In this document: piece by piece, positions 53,487-64,000 of the stretch
How the letters are laid out: each line of letters begins with the position of its first letter
Numbering within the stretch: the first letter of the stretch is position 1
Origin: Actinernus sp. WN-2022
Taxonomy: Eukaryota > Cnidaria > Anthozoa > Actiniaria > Actinernidae
NCBI GenBank assembly: GCA_030867875.1
Contig: JAOWCC010001634.1
Location: 99,923,321-99,987,320, forward strand
Direction: 5' to 3'
DNA: 64,000 nt
Program-made: the position numbers and the translations under genes
The notes under the pieces: generated by a model
Databases searched by the model: none
The model's input: only the letters and a program-made list of their open reading frames with translations
Told to the model about the DNA's origin: nothing

Positions 53487-55981
53487 AGTGCACCTAACCC
53501 TTTTGCATTTTTTATACATGTGAACCTTTAAAGGTTTAGTACTTCTACGAAGGCATTTTTGGCTTACATAGAATACTCTATGTTCTAGGTTTATTTGAAA
53601 TGGTGAAAATTTGACCTTTAATTCCTGACACATGACCGCGTAAGAAAAATCCTGGGTCGATTCTCGAGCTTACGTCACCTCATTAATGCATTATTCTCCA
53701 TGGCGCCTTTCTATCACAACAACATCGATATATAGAGAATATACACAGTCTGTGAGTTGTTAGTAAAGAAAACAGTTATTACTCGGGCCAGGCCTTTGGC
53801 TGGCACGAGTTAGAAATCGCAAGTTTTTATCCTTTATTTTTATTTTTTGTGTCGAGATTTTGTGCCGTCAACCAATCAGATTGCACCTTCTTTGAAGTTC
53901 TTTTCTCCACCGTACCAATCAGATTGCACTGTGCTGGTCACGTGAACAATGGACAACACAGTGCGTGTTTTTCAAGATGGCGATATGGGCAGAGTTTTGC
54001 CTTAGCAAAACCTTTAATCTTGCTATTAGTTTGAGTAAACCAAAGGTTTCTTCAAGTGAAATGCGAAGATTTTGTGTGTTTTCTAAAGCTGAGAGGAGTT
54101 TCGCGGGTTTTGGACGGGAATTTATCACATATTCAGATCCACTCGTGACAGTGTGATACCGTGATATGATATAGATGGCTAAGGTGTGATCAACACTAAT
54201 AGGACTAAGAGTGAGACAACAGTTTGTAAATGTAAGTAGCTAATCTGAACATGATAACTTTTATACCAATTGACTGTGGTTGTGTTCTTATTCATTGTTA
54301 TTAACCTCTCGGAAAGTATAGTAGAAGTGACCCGATTTCTCGCGATTTCTCAGTTCTCGATCTGACATGGGCCTTTTAAAATATTATAAGCACATGTTTA
54401 TATAAATTCGGGAATGAAAATCTAGCAGGATATGGCGTGAACTCTACTCTGGGTACCAGAGGTTCTCACTTCGCAAAAATTAGGCACGAAGCTCTTCCAC
54501 CGAGGAGCGAAGTGACGCTTCTCTCCTCGCCACTATGTCCTCGCTTCGCATCACGCAGTTTTTTGTTTGCCGACGATTGATACGAACGGGCTTCAAACTC
54601 CGGCTTTGACTTCTTATTATTTTGCTGAACTGCACAGAAGACCGTTCAATAAATTACCGTTCAATAAATCTACCTTATTTATCCTAAAGAAAGCTTTGAT
54701 TTTATATACCCTCGAAGAAGGAATTTATTTTACTTTCTTCACTTCGCCTTCTCTTTCCGTTAACAATAGAAAATGGACAATGGAAATCGAGATACCGTGG
54801 CGCTGTAATCGTTTCGGCAGCAGAGGTTTCTCGGCAGCAGGAAAGGGGTCGGGTGGAACTTCTCGAAACGAGCGATAGTATTGGCCTACCCAACAATAGA
54901 AAACACCCTAACTTTAGAAAATGCAGTACAAAAACCATAGAAGTATAGTATTATGGGTGCAATCAGAATACAGGTCTCGAGAGGTTCCGTGCTACTCCGA
55001 GGAAAGGCAAAGAGATGAGAAACCTCTGCTCACAGGGTAGGAGGGCCACACATTTCACTGTGTATACTAGTTAGTGTTACCCTAACTTAAATAGTTATTT
55101 TCCAAGTGGTGTACATGCATGAAATCAACACACAATATTTTATTAAACATTAGGGACTATTCAAAAATTAGCAGGGGAGATGCAGGCTAAATTATAGAGT
55201 TTTCAAAAAATTGTCATTCCTTCAGTTTTAAAGATATGAACCTAAAACTTGGGCTTATATTTACTAATTTTGGCTTGCTCTTTCCATTTCTGGCATTCAT
55301 GTTGTTCTAGCGCCAAATATGTTTTGATTGACAGGCTAAAAAGGTCACGTGACCAGGTCCTGCAAAGGGCCTATTATCAGTAAAACTTTGTAATTGGAAG
55401 CTCCCGTAAGGGACCACCTTTGGGGGTTGAGAATTGGAAGAAGGGGGAAAATAGCATTTACAACCAGGTTTTGTTAATAACACTACCGATGTCATACAAG
55501 TGCCTTTACATATATGAATTAAGATTTGTTTGCCATCTAGTGATTGCATTGCACCATGTGATTGCATTCCTGCAATAGGTCCATTCCATTATATGTAAAT
55601 GATGAGTAGGATGAGTAGTGAACCAATTATCCGGTTCCCCTAGCACAAACCATGTATGGCAAAAATATGCTAGAACTCCAGATATTATTAACCTATTTCT
55701 AGGTGGCCCGAGTTAAGGCCACTCAGGGCCTCTTGTTTTAGACAAAATGCTAAACATTTATTCAAATTATTACAAAGTGGAATGAATTGGATGACGTAAG
55801 ATCGAGAATCGACCCAGTCTTTTTCTTACGCGGTTATGGGTCAGAAAGGTCATTTTTTTATAATTCCAAACAAGCATAGAACATAAATTATACTCTGTAA
55901 GCCAAACATTTATTCGCAGAAGTACTCAAAACCTTTCGAAGTTTCATATGTATAAAAATTGCAAAAGGGGTTAGGTGCACT
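53487..55981. mobile_element. TTAA-flanked MITE, family B copy 2, with nested insert
   Basis: Ends AGTGCACCTAACCC and the inverse of AGTGCACCTAACCCC, flanked by TTAA at 53483-53486 and 55982-55985. The two halves (53487-53780 and 55736-55981) together match the 544-bp copy at 30833-31376, and the rest is a nested element. It lies in the presumed intron upstream of the MACPF exon. Confidence 0.9.
53781..55735. mobile_element. 1.96-kb element nested in the MITE
   Basis: The uninterrupted MITE reads CAGTTATTTTAGACAAAATG; here it reads CAGTTATT, then ACTCGGGCCAGGCC... to ...CAGGGCCTCTTG, then TTTTAGACAAAATG. This implies an insertion with a probable 2-bp TT duplication. ACTCGGGCCA occurs at the left end and, inverted, near the right end. 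A related end is at 33561-33760. Open frames of up to 103 codons inside are not recognisable. A GC-rich stretch with GAGCGAAGTGACGCTTC lies at about 54490-54550. Confidence 0.75.
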
Positions 55982-55985
55982 TTAA

Positions 55986-58716
55986 AGCTAACAACTTGTG
56001 GGGTCGTGTGTTAGTCAAGTTAAACAGAGATGAGAATCCCCGGCAGTCGACCGGTAGCGGGTTGTCTATATGTATAGACGACCTCTTAAACTAAATCAGC
56101 CCCACATCTCCCCTGTGCTATTCAAAACCTCATGCAAACCTCATACTTAAAACCATAAACGTGACGTAATTAATAATGCAGCCGGAGTCTTAAAATGCAG
56201 TCCGTGTCTTGGGCAGCGGCCGGAGTCTTAAAATTTAGTCTGTCTTTTTATTATTATTATTATTATTATTATTACTCCGGCGCTACTAGGCAGCCGTCGG
56301 AGTCATAAAATGCAGTCGGTTTTTTCCGTTAATCATTTTGTTCTGTCCTGTGAAAAAAAATGATCAGTTCAGACCTTTGTCGCTGACGATGTGGGTCGCA
56401 AACGCTGTGATCGAGCGATAAAGCAGGAGGCATGCGCACTAAATTTATAGATTTCTTTTACACTGTTTACATCACATAATATCATTACCGTATAATTACC
56501 ACTGTGAGAATGTGAAACGAGCAACATGTGAGACTTCGAGGCGCTACAGTTCTTTTTATTACACTACTTTTTAATCTTCTGATTCTTGTAAAGGAACTGT
56601 TTATATAGACCCAAAAATACACGAACAACGTAATACATTCATCTGCGCTGTCCGGACAAATCTAAAAACGTGAGCGAAATACAATCTCAGCTTAAGTGTA
56701 TCCAAACACCTTTACATATAAAAGGTATCAAATTATAATCTCAGGTTAGATTCCGTCAGGCGTGCTCAGATAACAAATGTCAAAGCTCTTAGACAAGGCG
56801 AGACAAGGAGATATCGATCGATGAGTCATCTCAGAAATCTATTCCATCGTGGGAGGGCCGTAAAATTATGCAATTTAACTCTTTACTGTCCGAACCTATA
56901 AATATCAGTACGTACGTACTGATGACTTCAAAAAATTCTAGCGCCGTGGCGTTACAAGGAAAACCGGATAACTTTCTTACAAGCGCGACGATTGGTTGTA
57001 TTGTTTGCATTGTGAGTGGTCCACAGTGAAAAGGGAAACTTTTCAAAATCGTACAATTTAGATGAAGTTTTGGTCCTCCTCCGAAGAGAATAACAGTGAA
57101 GATGATGGTAATAGTGATCCTGGGGTGATGGTCCAGCCGTGAAGAGAGCGAAATAGACCGTCGGCTACGAAATTTTAGCGACGAGCCGAGATCAGTTTGA
57201 GTAAGAGCTGTAAGTTAGAGCACTCGTCTGGTGAAATCATGTTTAGATTTGCTTTTTATGTACATTTGAAACTTTGGTAATTGCCGGGAGAAGATGTATG
57301 AATAGATTCTTGAGAACATATCTGGACAATACAATTATTATGTTAGGACTGAGAAAGCGAAATCGGGTATGTTTTGTTGGGGATGCGCTGGATGAAATTT
57401 GATTCCTTGCTGGCGTTCACTTTGTCATTGTTGTCAATTTTCTCAAAAGACAATTTTCTCTATAAAAGTCATATAAATGAGACTATATGTTCTATCTTAT
57501 GTTATGTATACCTTTGAGATTTGGTATTTTGCCTTTTAAGTTTTCATATCTTGTGTAATTTTGCTTGCGTAATTATGTCGGGTTTATTACATACATTTTT
57601 TTTTTGGAAACCTTTGTTTACAACAAGAAATAATTTATTTAGCAACCAGAAAAATGGAACTGTGGTAAATAAACACACTAGTATAACTTGATGTGTTATT
57701 ATGCGTTACTTTTATTAATAAATATGAAAAAAACTTATATTTTGTTGTTATTATACCACTTCTTATAATTTTCCTGTAATTTGACGTTCTCGGGAGATCA
57801 GATCCTCGAAGTATTTGGATGTAAGTGTTTTAAGGGCTGGTAACGCACTGATAACCCGAAACAACTAAGACGATATATTTTTTTTTAAATTGTGAATATT
57901 CGTTAATTAAATTATGAAGCGCTAGCATACCGGTGTTCACTCGTGTGGAGTTCTAGATTAGATCCTCATGGAAGCATGTATTTTTGGGCTGGTACCGCAC
58001 TGATAATGAACTAATAACACTAAAACTAAGGACACGATTCTCGGAAACTCTAGTTACGGTTTTGACCTGCAAGTAAATGGCTCTCCTATTGTTGTACAAG
58101 ACACGCTTAAAATACTAGGCGTAACATCGGAGTGGAGCACAAAACGCTAGCGATTCCTGTACCCCAGCCCTCCCCTAGGAACAAAAATCGTTGGGAACAC
58201 GAAACGCTGTGACACCTAGCCTCCTCCGCAGGAAGCCGGATCTAAAACATATAAGAGTTGCCTGCGGAGGAATCTATGTGACACCGTGTCTAGTGCGGAA
58301 ACTTCACACAGTTCTTCGAGCTAAACTTGCCAGTGAACTATAACTTCGGTCCGAGATGTAGTTTGAGACTTGTCATCTAACTATATCGTATATTTAGTTT
58401 AGTTTAGATGTTCTAGTGGAAATTGTGAGCGAATTAAGTTTGAAGACAAATTGTAAAACATACGATAAATTATAGTACTCAGCGCAGAGCGGACATTGAG
58501 AAGATTGTGCCGTGTCTAGTGTGCGTTAACTTCATACAGTACTTGTCAGTAAAACTACTTCGGTTCTTATTTTTTTGTCGTGAACAGATTACGATAAAAG
58601 TAATTGCGTTTACCGGCAATTGCAACGTTTGGCGCGGTCGTAGACTAGAACGAGACATGTCTAAAAGGTCAAGACATATGGACGGCAACCGGAAGTGAGC
58701 TATGTGAGAATATATA
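55986..58716. other. No recognisable gene; diverged dispersed repeats
   Basis: A ~105-bp block (56338-56445, with GATCGAGCGATAAAGCAGGA and GGCATGCGCA) recurs in direct orientation at about 60770-60878. CGCACTGATAAC blocks recur at about 57845, 57998 and 59178. A (TTA)n run is at about 56246-56273. No coding region could be supported. Confidence 0.45.
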
Positions 58717-59102
58717 CCGTAGAGTCCCAAGGGATCGTTACTTTCGAGGGGTAAATTTAGTTTGAAAATTCCTGAAAACAAGCCGGCTAATCATATCAGG
58801 TCCAATGTGATAACGTATCGCAAACTACTGACTCAGACTCCTGTTATGTTGTATGTTCTGAGAGATATAGAGGTCTCGCAAGTCGCATTACGAACTTTTG
58901 AACATTTAATGAAGTGTAAAAATATTTTTTATTGCTTGGCTGCGTATATAATGGAACTAAAATGGAACCGACACCAACTTAGGTAAATGGGTCACTACTT
59001 TCGGAGGGATTGCTACTTTCAGGGGGTCGTTACTTTCGAAATTTATTTGAAGGACAAAAAATACGCTACTTTCGGGGGGTCGCTACTTTCGGGACTCTAC
59101 GG
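58717..59102. mobile_element. TA-flanked DNA element with CTACTTTCGGGGGGTCG subterminal repeats
   Basis: Ends CCGTAGAGTCCC and the inverse GGGACTCTACGG, flanked by TA (58715-58716 and 59103-59104). Next to the right end, CTACTTTCGG with a GGGGTCG-like extension recurs at about 58992, 59010, 59028, 59066 and 59084; a degenerate unit is at the left end. The terminal CCGTARARTC and the reiterated-motif architecture parallel the element at 31682-32376. Open frame fragments inside match nothing I know. Confidence 0.85.
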
Positions 59103-59218
59103 TAACATCGTACAGCCGTCCGCTTGAATGGCGTTCCCTAGGATAACACAGGTATCCCGGAAATACAAAGTTGGAACGCACTGATAACACAGGTAACCCG
59201 GAACAACTAAGCCGATAC

Positions 59219-59654
59219 AGGAGCCCATAACCAGGAACGTCCATCCCGCATATTAGGCCAATGTCACAGCGTTTTCACAAGTTAGGTTATTTTTAGAACG
59301 GTTTTCAGCTATACTTGGGTTGCAGTCATTCCTAAGAGAATAAAATCACAAAAGCGTAGCAGCCAAGTTGTTGGTATAGAGTGATTTTACTTGCCCGTGA
59401 AACAGAAATTATTAGTTCGTGTGCAATACCAAGATAAACACAAAAGAGAACAAAAGAATTAGAGTGTAATACGCTAGTATCCATTTCACGGGTTAAGAAA
59501 AATCACTCTAACAAAGTAGCTAATGAGGCATATTTTGTTCCGCCACTGATGCAACCTACTAATTGCCGGCAAAAATGATCTAAAAATAGCCCAACTTGTG
59601 AAAACGCTGTGACAGCTATATAGGAGATATGGACACTCCTGGTTATGGGCTCCT
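59219..59654. mobile_element. 436-bp MITE with ~80-bp inverted repeats
   Basis: The left arm is AGGAGCCCATAACCAGGA followed by GTCACAGCGTTTTCACAAGT and TATTTTTAGA; the right arm is the inverse with modest divergence. A second inner inverted pair is AGAGTGATTTTACTTGCCCG (about 59378) and the imperfect inverse near 59485-59512. It interrupts a diverged repeat that has CGATAC on the left and CGATAACAC on the right. Confidence 0.8.
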
Positions 59655-60202
59655 GGTCGATAACACAATTTTTATTATTTTATTATTATTATGATTTTGT
59701 GTTGATTAAATCATCAAGCGCTAGTGCACTCATCTTCGCTCGTGTTCCGACTCGTGTGAGTTATAGTTCAGATGCTAATAGTATTTGGATCCTAGTATTT
59801 TCGGACTACCTGTGTTACCCTAGGGTATCCTGTTGCCCATGTTTATTCGTGTTCTACTTGCGTGCACTCGTGTTCTACTTGTGTTCACAACGTCTAAACA
59901 AAGATGTATTTGGAGAATTAGATTTCAAGTTCGATTCTCCGCCAATAAATCTAGATTGTGTGGCGGCTCAATTCAGTGAAAATTTCCGTATATCGACCTC
60001 CAACACAAAGAAAACAGTGGTTTCGTTCGCAATTAGGAGCCGTTAGTCCAGCTTTTCAATGTCGGGAACTGACGTCACAAAATGCAAGATTTGAGCCGTC
60101 TGAGCGGATAGAAGCGTAACATAGAAAAAATAAATAGCGCAATTTATTTAATTCGAATACATCTTTGCATAGATATTGAGTTGATTTTAGTGTTTAGTTC
60201 CC
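59655..60202. other. No recognisable gene
   Basis: Diverged relative of sequence at about 57880-58010 (CAAGCGCTAG, ACTCGTGT, GTATTTGGATCC blocks). No coding support. Confidence 0.4.
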
Positions 60203-60460
60203 CTGCGTGCAGGTTCTTGTTACTCTGGCGCTGCTACGTGGTTGTCCATTTAATCCAATTTGACTGATTGTGCGTGTGTACTAATAGTGATCTGACTGTG
60301 TGCATACTAATAACGTGTTCACTCGTGTTCTGCGTGCAGCTTCTTGTTACTCTGGTGCTGCTACGTGATGTGATTGTCCATTGAATCCAATTTGACTGAT
60401 TGTACGTATGTACTAATAGTGATCTGACTGTGTGCATACTAATAACGTGTTCACTCGTGT
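60203..60460. repeat. ~127-bp tandem repeat, two units
   Basis: Two direct units starting GCGTGCAG(G/C)TTCTTGTTAC (60203 and about 60333). They share AATCCAATTTGACTGATTGT and GTGATCTGACTGTGTGCATA and end GTGTTCACTCGTGTTCT. Further copies of TCACTCGTGTTCTGACTCGT lie downstream (about 60445 and 60595). Confidence 0.75.
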
Positions 60461-61309
60461 TCTGACTCGTGTGGAGTTTTAGATCAGATTTTAGATCAGA
60501 GTAACAATAGTATTTGAATCCGAGTATTTTTGAGCTACCTGTGGTATCCTAGGGTAACCTGGCTTACTTGAAGTTACTCGTGTTCTGCTTGTGTTCACTC
60601 GTTTTTTACTCGTGTTCTGACTCGTGTGGAATTTTAGATGAGATCGACTGTATGTGCGTACTTTCGCATCTGATTGTGTCTTCGTAATGTGCCAAACACG
60701 CAGGTAAATGAGCATATCCGCGGTAAAAAAAAAAACGCCGGAGTTCAGGCTGCGCGCAGCTTCTTGTTATTTTTGTTCTGTCCTGTAAAAAATTTGATCA
60801 GTGCAGACCTTTGCCGCTAACAATGTGGGTCGGAGACGCTGTGATCGAGCGATAAAGCAGGAGGCATGCGCATTAGTTGAAAGATAAATTTTCGGTAGAG
60901 AGCTTTAGAGGGTTTAAGGCTACCGTCACGTCATGAAGTAATCAATTTCCCTCTATCTTCTCTCTAATCGAATTATTAATATGGATGAAGTATTGTTGAC
61001 TCAGGCGAAACTACGGCGCCTTCCAGTCTACGACCGCATAAGTAATTGATAAACTTGAAACACTTAGGTATCGAAATACAATCTGAGGTCAGATGCGCTA
61101 GGCGGACGGCAGATAGCAGGATCAAGCAATTAGACTAAACGTGATCAGTCCACAGATAACAATTGGTTTATTTTGGGCAGCGCTAATATATTTGATTCGA
61201 CGTTGCGTTACATGCCGCTATGGTCTGTCATATCTTGTTCCAGTTAATTATTAAATTTGTGTATACACAGTGAGATGTAATACCAGTGACTCTCGTTACC
61301 ATGCGTTGA
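60461..61309. other. No recognisable gene; end of the dispersed repeat block
   Basis: Includes the second copy of the ~105-bp direct repeat (60770-60878) and another shared block, ATACAATCTGAGGTCAGATG (about 61066; compare ATACAATCTCAGCTTAAG at about 56681). The two copies may be remnants of one long terminal or segmental duplication about 4.4 kb apart. Confidence 0.4.
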
Positions 61310-61324
61310 TCCTGTTGATCCTAT

Positions 61325-61830
61325 CTACGAGCAACGGGCCAAGATTGTGTGCCAGACTTATTAAGTCCAGACTCCAGACTTAAATAACGAACGCTTCTTT
61401 TTTAAGACTTTTCACTGTGTTGTCAAGACTCTAGACTTCGTTTCATTGCAAGTTCAATAGAAGTGTTGTTCTGGATTCTAGATGACAAGTCTGTTTCTTC
61501 AAGGCATATCAGATCGACCCGCATACCTTTGTGTAGTTGCATAATTTAGTTTATGCAGTCGTGCGTCGGCCCGGCGGCACACAGAATTATCTAAAGATTG
61601 TCCACCCACTTGCAGCGGACTCTGCCAACAGTTCCAAGACAAAGGATACAAATCAGAATTATATACGGGCCAAGATTGTGTGCAAGACTTCAATTAAGCC
61701 AAAACTCTAGACTTAACGAACGGGATTTTATTCAAGACGTTTCACTGTGTTGTCAAGACTCAATAGACTTACTCATTAAAAAAATACGGTATCGTGTTTC
61801 GGTATCGTTGCAAGACTTACAAGGATTCTA
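61325..61830. repeat. Direct duplication of a ~110-bp block
   Basis: CGGGCCAAGATTGTGTGC at about 61336 and 61665 begins two diverged copies. Both contain TTTCACTGTGTTGTCAAGAC and repeated AGACTT / CTAGACTT words. The spacing is about 330 bp. No coding region. Confidence 0.6.
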
Positions 61831-61991
61831 TAGTCTGTTAATGTGATTTTCGTTCTTTTGTATAAATTATCGCTCTGTTTTAAAGTCTCTGTGTCTTTGT
61901 AATTAAGAGTACTGTTGGACTATTGTGTATAGTTATCCCGCTCATCGATTATTATTCTTTTTGGGACCGCAGAATTCAACAAGCGATTCAG

Positions 61992-62067
61992 TAGTGTAGT
62001 TGGTTAGGGAGTGAGCTAGAAATATATGGTTCTGGAAGAGTTGGTTCGAATCCCGTTGGAGGCAAAA
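61992..62067 (+). repeat. tRNA-like SINE head
   Basis: A-box-like AGTGTAGTTGGTTAGGGAGT and B-box TTGGTTCGAATCCCG at tRNA spacing, followed by an A-rich run (62065-62073). The stems pair poorly, so a functional tRNA is unlikely. Confidence 0.6.
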
Positions 62068-62129
62068 AAAAATCTTTCGATGTCACTTCACTTCTTTACG
62101 GTTTACATGTCAGTTTCCCAGTTATTATG

Positions 62130-62412
62130 GACAGGACTTAGACATTTCAAAGTCCTAGTACTTTGAAATTTCAAAGTACTAGGACTGTGAAGTCAAAGTA
62201 CGGCACGTGGTACAAATCCAGCCCTGGGATTGGTGGCTTCCCTCGTGAATAATTAATGAGTAGTAGAAATAATATTCAAAGAACTAGTTAATAATTCATG
62301 AGGTAAGAAGCCAACCAGAGGTCTCGATTTGTACAACGTGCAGTACTTTGAGTTCAAGGACTTTGAACTATGAATATTCATAGTTCAAAGTCCTTGGACT
62401 TAAACTTAGAAA
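62130..62412. mobile_element. MITE whose inverted repeats each contain a palindrome
   Basis: About 280 bp. The left arm holds TTTCAAAGTCCTAGTACTTT and its own inverse around GAAATTTC; the right arm holds CAAGGACTTTGAACTATGAA and its inverse around ATATTCAT. Outside the palindromes the arms are inverses of one another (AAGTAC(G/T)GCACGTGGTACAA-type and GTGAATAATTAATGAG-type blocks). It can fold into a cruciform with two side hairpins. Confidence 0.8.
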
Positions 62413-62850
62413 AGAAATTCAAAGTATTGTAGGCAAATACCTTGAACAAAGGGAGGTTTCCCGATTGACCGCAGTAAAACATCTCAAGGTACAATACCTG
62501 TCTTGCTGTATACAGACCGTCTCTCCAATGTGGGACATGTTTATTTGCACACTGACCAGACACTGCGCATGTCCGTGACGCCAACTATATTGCCAAACTA
62601 TAATGTTTTCATCAAATTTCACGCCAAGTTGTAAACACGTACTCCAACGAGAACAAGCACATAATTGTTAACATTCCATCTTTACTTTAACAATGGACGT
62701 TTGATTACTTAAGTCAAACAAAGCAACGATATGTAAATACGCAAGTACAACCAACAAGCCTGAAACGTCGAAACTCTAAATGCATGAAGTTTTAAAATCA
62801 TTTTGTTGTTTATCCAAACAAGCATGAAATTATTAAGTAGTTTTTAAAGT

Positions 62851-62987
62851 CGTTTCAAGGCCTCTAATTCGGACTGGACGGGGTTTCAAAGTCCTCGCAA
62901 TTAGTTCCAGTCCTCGGCTGCACCCCGGACTGGAAATAATTGCGCGGACTTTGAAATCCCGTCCAGTCCTCATTGTCGGCCTTGAAA
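62851..62987. repeat. Long foldback
   Basis: Arms of about 55 bp: GTTTCAAGGCC, GGACTGGACGGGGTTTCAAA and GTCCTCGCAATTA on the left, with their inverses on the right; the loop is about 20 bp around CTCGGCTGCACCCCG. TTTCAAAGTCC is shared with the MITE at 62130-62412, so the two may be related. Confidence 0.75.
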
Positions 62988-64000
62988 CATTACTTCAATC
63001 ATATCAAGTCTTTTTCGGTTGAATTTGAGCGAAAACGGTTGCTTTTAGTTCATCAACTATTAATGATAACAGAGCAATAACATCTAGCCGACCCAAATAT
63101 AATGCTGTTAGCTTTCTTAGTTTCTTCGAGGTGCTCTGTCGATTATGACATTCCGCATTAATATTTCCTGTTCATCACTAGTACTATGAATGTAAAATTC
63201 CAAACTCAACAAACGTTCGGGTTTGACTTGATCAGATAATCTGATCCTGGTGCTTTGTTTTAAGGTGGCTCGCCTGGATTTTCCACGGACGCACCATACC
63301 CACTTCAAACGGCTGATACTCCACTGTCAGAGCACGGTCGGGCTAGCCACTTCACCTATTTACTAGAAATAGAATAAACTTTCTAAAAATGTAGGTTTTT
63401 TGACATCGGTGTTACCATAGCAACACAGCGTCGACGTCATGTATTTTACGTATCATCAATTTTCTCGAAATCTAGACCTAAACTTTTAAAACGACCTAGT
63501 GTCCCTTGTAGTCTAAATGTAGGCCTTAAAGACTGCAAAGTTTAAAAAAATGTATGAGAGCTTTTTAAAAAAAAATTGGGTTAATTGAATATTTTCATTC
63601 AAAAAATAAACAATTCGCCTTACTTCCTGTTTAGTCGTCGAAAACTGTGTTTCCAGACCGATTCAAGCGATGTTTTAGCATATTTCATACCTGTGGTATA
63701 GGACTACTTCCCATGACAATTTCATTCCATTTGCTTTATTCGATTTCGGTTTATGCAATCATAAGTAATGTCATAAATATGCTCATTTTACTCAAAATAG
63801 GAAGCTGTAATTCGAAAACTAGTCGATAAATATTTTTTTAAATCTTTTCACCTGAAATTCAACATGTACTACCCTGTCCCTGTAAATTTAAAGAGCATTG
63901 AATCATTTTAAGGGCGCGAAATAAAAACAAAAACATAGGGAACTTTAACATTCATCCACGGAAGCTTCATTGCTGTATCATTTTGTTTATAGCTTGTGTC
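62988..64000. other. No recognisable gene
   Basis: Short frames only. AT-rich sequence with homopolymer runs (about 63545-63580). Nothing assignable. Confidence 0.4.

Overview
This window looks like repeat-dominated intergenic DNA from a metazoan nuclear genome. An anthozoan cnidarian, perhaps a stony coral, is my best guess. That guess is inference: it rests on AT-rich sequence, a GT-AG-flanked exon of a MACPF (perforin-like) protein of a type common in corals and anemones, and a dense mix of CR1/L2-like LINEs, Penelope-like elements, Ty3/gypsy remnants, tRNA-headed SINEs and many MITEs. No bacterial operon, rRNA, CRISPR array or convincing functional tRNA gene is visible.

The one strong host gene is on the minus strand at 51568-53446: a 621-codon exon with the MACPF signature, bounded by a good splice acceptor and a good donor. 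A weaker orphan exon lies at 12353-12664 (minus). Almost all other protein-like sequence belongs to mobile elements and is broken by frameshifts or stops.

Layout. 1-6.5 kb: a dimeric tRNA-SINE with target-site duplications, an LTR-like repeat, a LINE end and a Penelope fragment. 6.5-12.3 kb: a ~120-bp satellite interrupted by a decayed gypsy unit and by a 3.2-kb Tc1/mariner-type transposon with TA target sites, which itself contains a LINE and a MITE. 12.3-21.3 kb: the orphan exon, a GC-rich tandem repeat, foldback elements (one with a tyrosine-recombinase/DUF3504-like fragment), the second gypsy unit, the gypsy integrase C-terminus and an LTR carrying a MITE. 21.5-31.4 kb: two LINEs, the second split by a TTAA-flanked MITE and by a 3.9-kb terminal-inverted-repeat element that carries a 1.9-kb array of an 84-bp minisatellite. 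31.4-40 kb: transposons whose ends carry reiterated short motifs, a LINE 3' end, RT remnants and tandem repeats. 40-47.4 kb: a Penelope-like element with GIY-YIG endonuclease, LINEs, SINEs and a second TTAA MITE. 47.4-49.1 kb: an envelope-like glycoprotein remnant followed by a RING-finger reading frame. 51.5-56 kb: the MACPF exon and, 40 bp upstream of its acceptor, a TTAA MITE with another element nested in it. 56-64 kb: diverged direct repeats, more MITEs and long hairpins.

The genes do not form a pathway. The organising theme is nested transposition, and in several places an unoccupied relative in the same window lets the insertion be read directly.
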